Notes under the pieces: model-generated | The model's input: only the letters and a program-made list of their open reading frames with translations | Databases searched by the model: none | What the model was told of the DNA's origin: nothing | Source of the DNA: Rhodospirillaceae bacterium | GTDB lineage: Bacteria > Pseudomonadota > Alphaproteobacteria > Rhodospirillales > Magnetospirillaceae | Direction of reading: 5' to 3' | Assembly: GCA_013349735.1 (NCBI GenBank) | Contig: DUZC01000295.1 | Coordinates: 1 to 6,275, forward strand | Length of the DNA stretch: 6,275 nucleotides | Made by a program: the position numbers and the translations under genes | Shown: positions 5,907 to 6,275 of the stretch, piece by piece | How the letters are laid out: each line of letters opens with the position of its first letter | Position numbering within the stretch: the first letter of the stretch is position 1

Positions 5907-6275
5907 GGTCTCGATCCTTACGATATGGCGCAGTTTCCTTGACCATCGATACCCCCCGGCAACGATCTCCTGGCCGAATAACTACGATAGCATCTGCATT
6001 CCCGGGAAAATATGGCGCAACTGGGTGAAAATTTGCCCATTTCGCTCCACCTCTCAAAGATAACAGCTTGAAAAAATACAAAAACAACGAACGCAGGTGA
6101 CGCTGTCCTGAAGCCAGAGTAAAAAGGCGGTGACGGGATTCGTGGAGAAAAACAGCGTGCAATCGGATCACCCAAAAAATAGCCTGGGATTAAGAGCGTC
6201 GCGCGTTCAATTTGAATCACTCTGTTGGCCATGGGGGGCGGCAGTCCGCCAGGCGCGGCTCGCAGCCCGATGTGG
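5907..6275. other. 369-base region upstream of cutA with no supportable gene
   Basis: No convincing coding sequence is seen on either strand. The longest minus-strand frame (6232-5918) gives a product rich in Cys, Arg, Phe and Pro with no recognisable family, and the A/T runs (for example 6069-6087 and 6119-6126) look intergenic. It contains a 10-base direct repeat ATATGGCGCA (5923-5932 and 6010-6019) and a perfect palindrome TTCCCGGGAA (5999-6008). The cutA promoter is presumably here, but no pair of hexamers stands out. The last 55 bases are GC-rich and could be the edge of another gene. Two minus-strand frames entering from the right end at TGA codons 6219-6217 and 6209-6207, and one plus-strand frame from GTG 6130 stays open to the end. 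None can be assigned. Confidence 0.6.
5915..5919 (-). promoter_or_regulatory. Ribosome binding site of cutA
   Basis: AAGGA on the minus strand with an 8-base spacer to the ATG at 5906. It is the clearest ribosome site in the window and confirms the cutA start. Confidence 0.75.

Noticed and set aside
5797..6171. Minus-strand 124-codon frame overlapping the start of cutA
   Set aside because: Its second half is an out-of-frame shadow of cutA, whose own frame has a clear family match and ribosome site.
5918..6232. Minus-strand 104-codon open frame upstream of cutA
   Set aside because: Composition is rich in Cys, Arg, Pro and Phe, no family is recognisable, and the DNA has A/T runs typical of intergenic sequence. 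No good ribosome site was seen.

Overview
This window is ordinary chromosomal DNA from what looks like an alphaproteobacterium, perhaps Rhodospirillales-like. The evidence is the dusB(nifR3)-ntrB-ntrC operon lying next to a fused ispDF gene, an arrangement typical of that class. The lineage below class level is an inference. GC content is moderate to high, with more AT-rich stretches between genes. I see no mobile element, CRISPR array, rRNA or tRNA, and no convincing sign of a new defence or metabolic system.

Layout: (1) Positions 1-3294, minus strand, hold dusB, then ntrB, then ntrC. They are joined by 4-base GTGA and ATGA stop/start overlaps. ntrC runs off the left edge, so its C-terminal DNA-binding domain is missing. 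(2) Positions 3295-3501 are a 207-base gap upstream of dusB, with a weak sigma70-like promoter, a 10-bp palindrome and small inverted repeats. (3) Positions 3502-4302, minus strand, hold an eight-helix membrane protein of the CcsA/HemX/YpjD cytochrome c assembly family. A good sigma70-type promoter sits so close to its ATG that the mRNA may be leaderless. (4) Positions 4438-5595, plus strand, hold ispDF, the bifunctional MEP-pathway isoprenoid enzyme. (5) Positions 5583-5906, minus strand, hold cutA, which meets ispDF tail to tail with a 13-base overlap. (6) Positions 5907-6275 have no gene I can support, only AT-rich DNA with a short direct repeat and a palindrome.

Functionally, dusB-ntrB-ntrC pairs a tRNA dihydrouridine synthase with the nitrogen-sensing two-component system. 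NtrB phosphorylates NtrC at Asp54, and NtrC drives sigma54 promoters of nitrogen-assimilation genes. ispDF makes isoprenoid precursors, and cutA is a small trimeric protein linked to metal tolerance. The cytochrome-assembly-like gene lies between ispDF and dusB, which are usually direct divergent neighbours. The points most worth a second look are the probable leaderless start of that gene and the structured DNA upstream of dusB.
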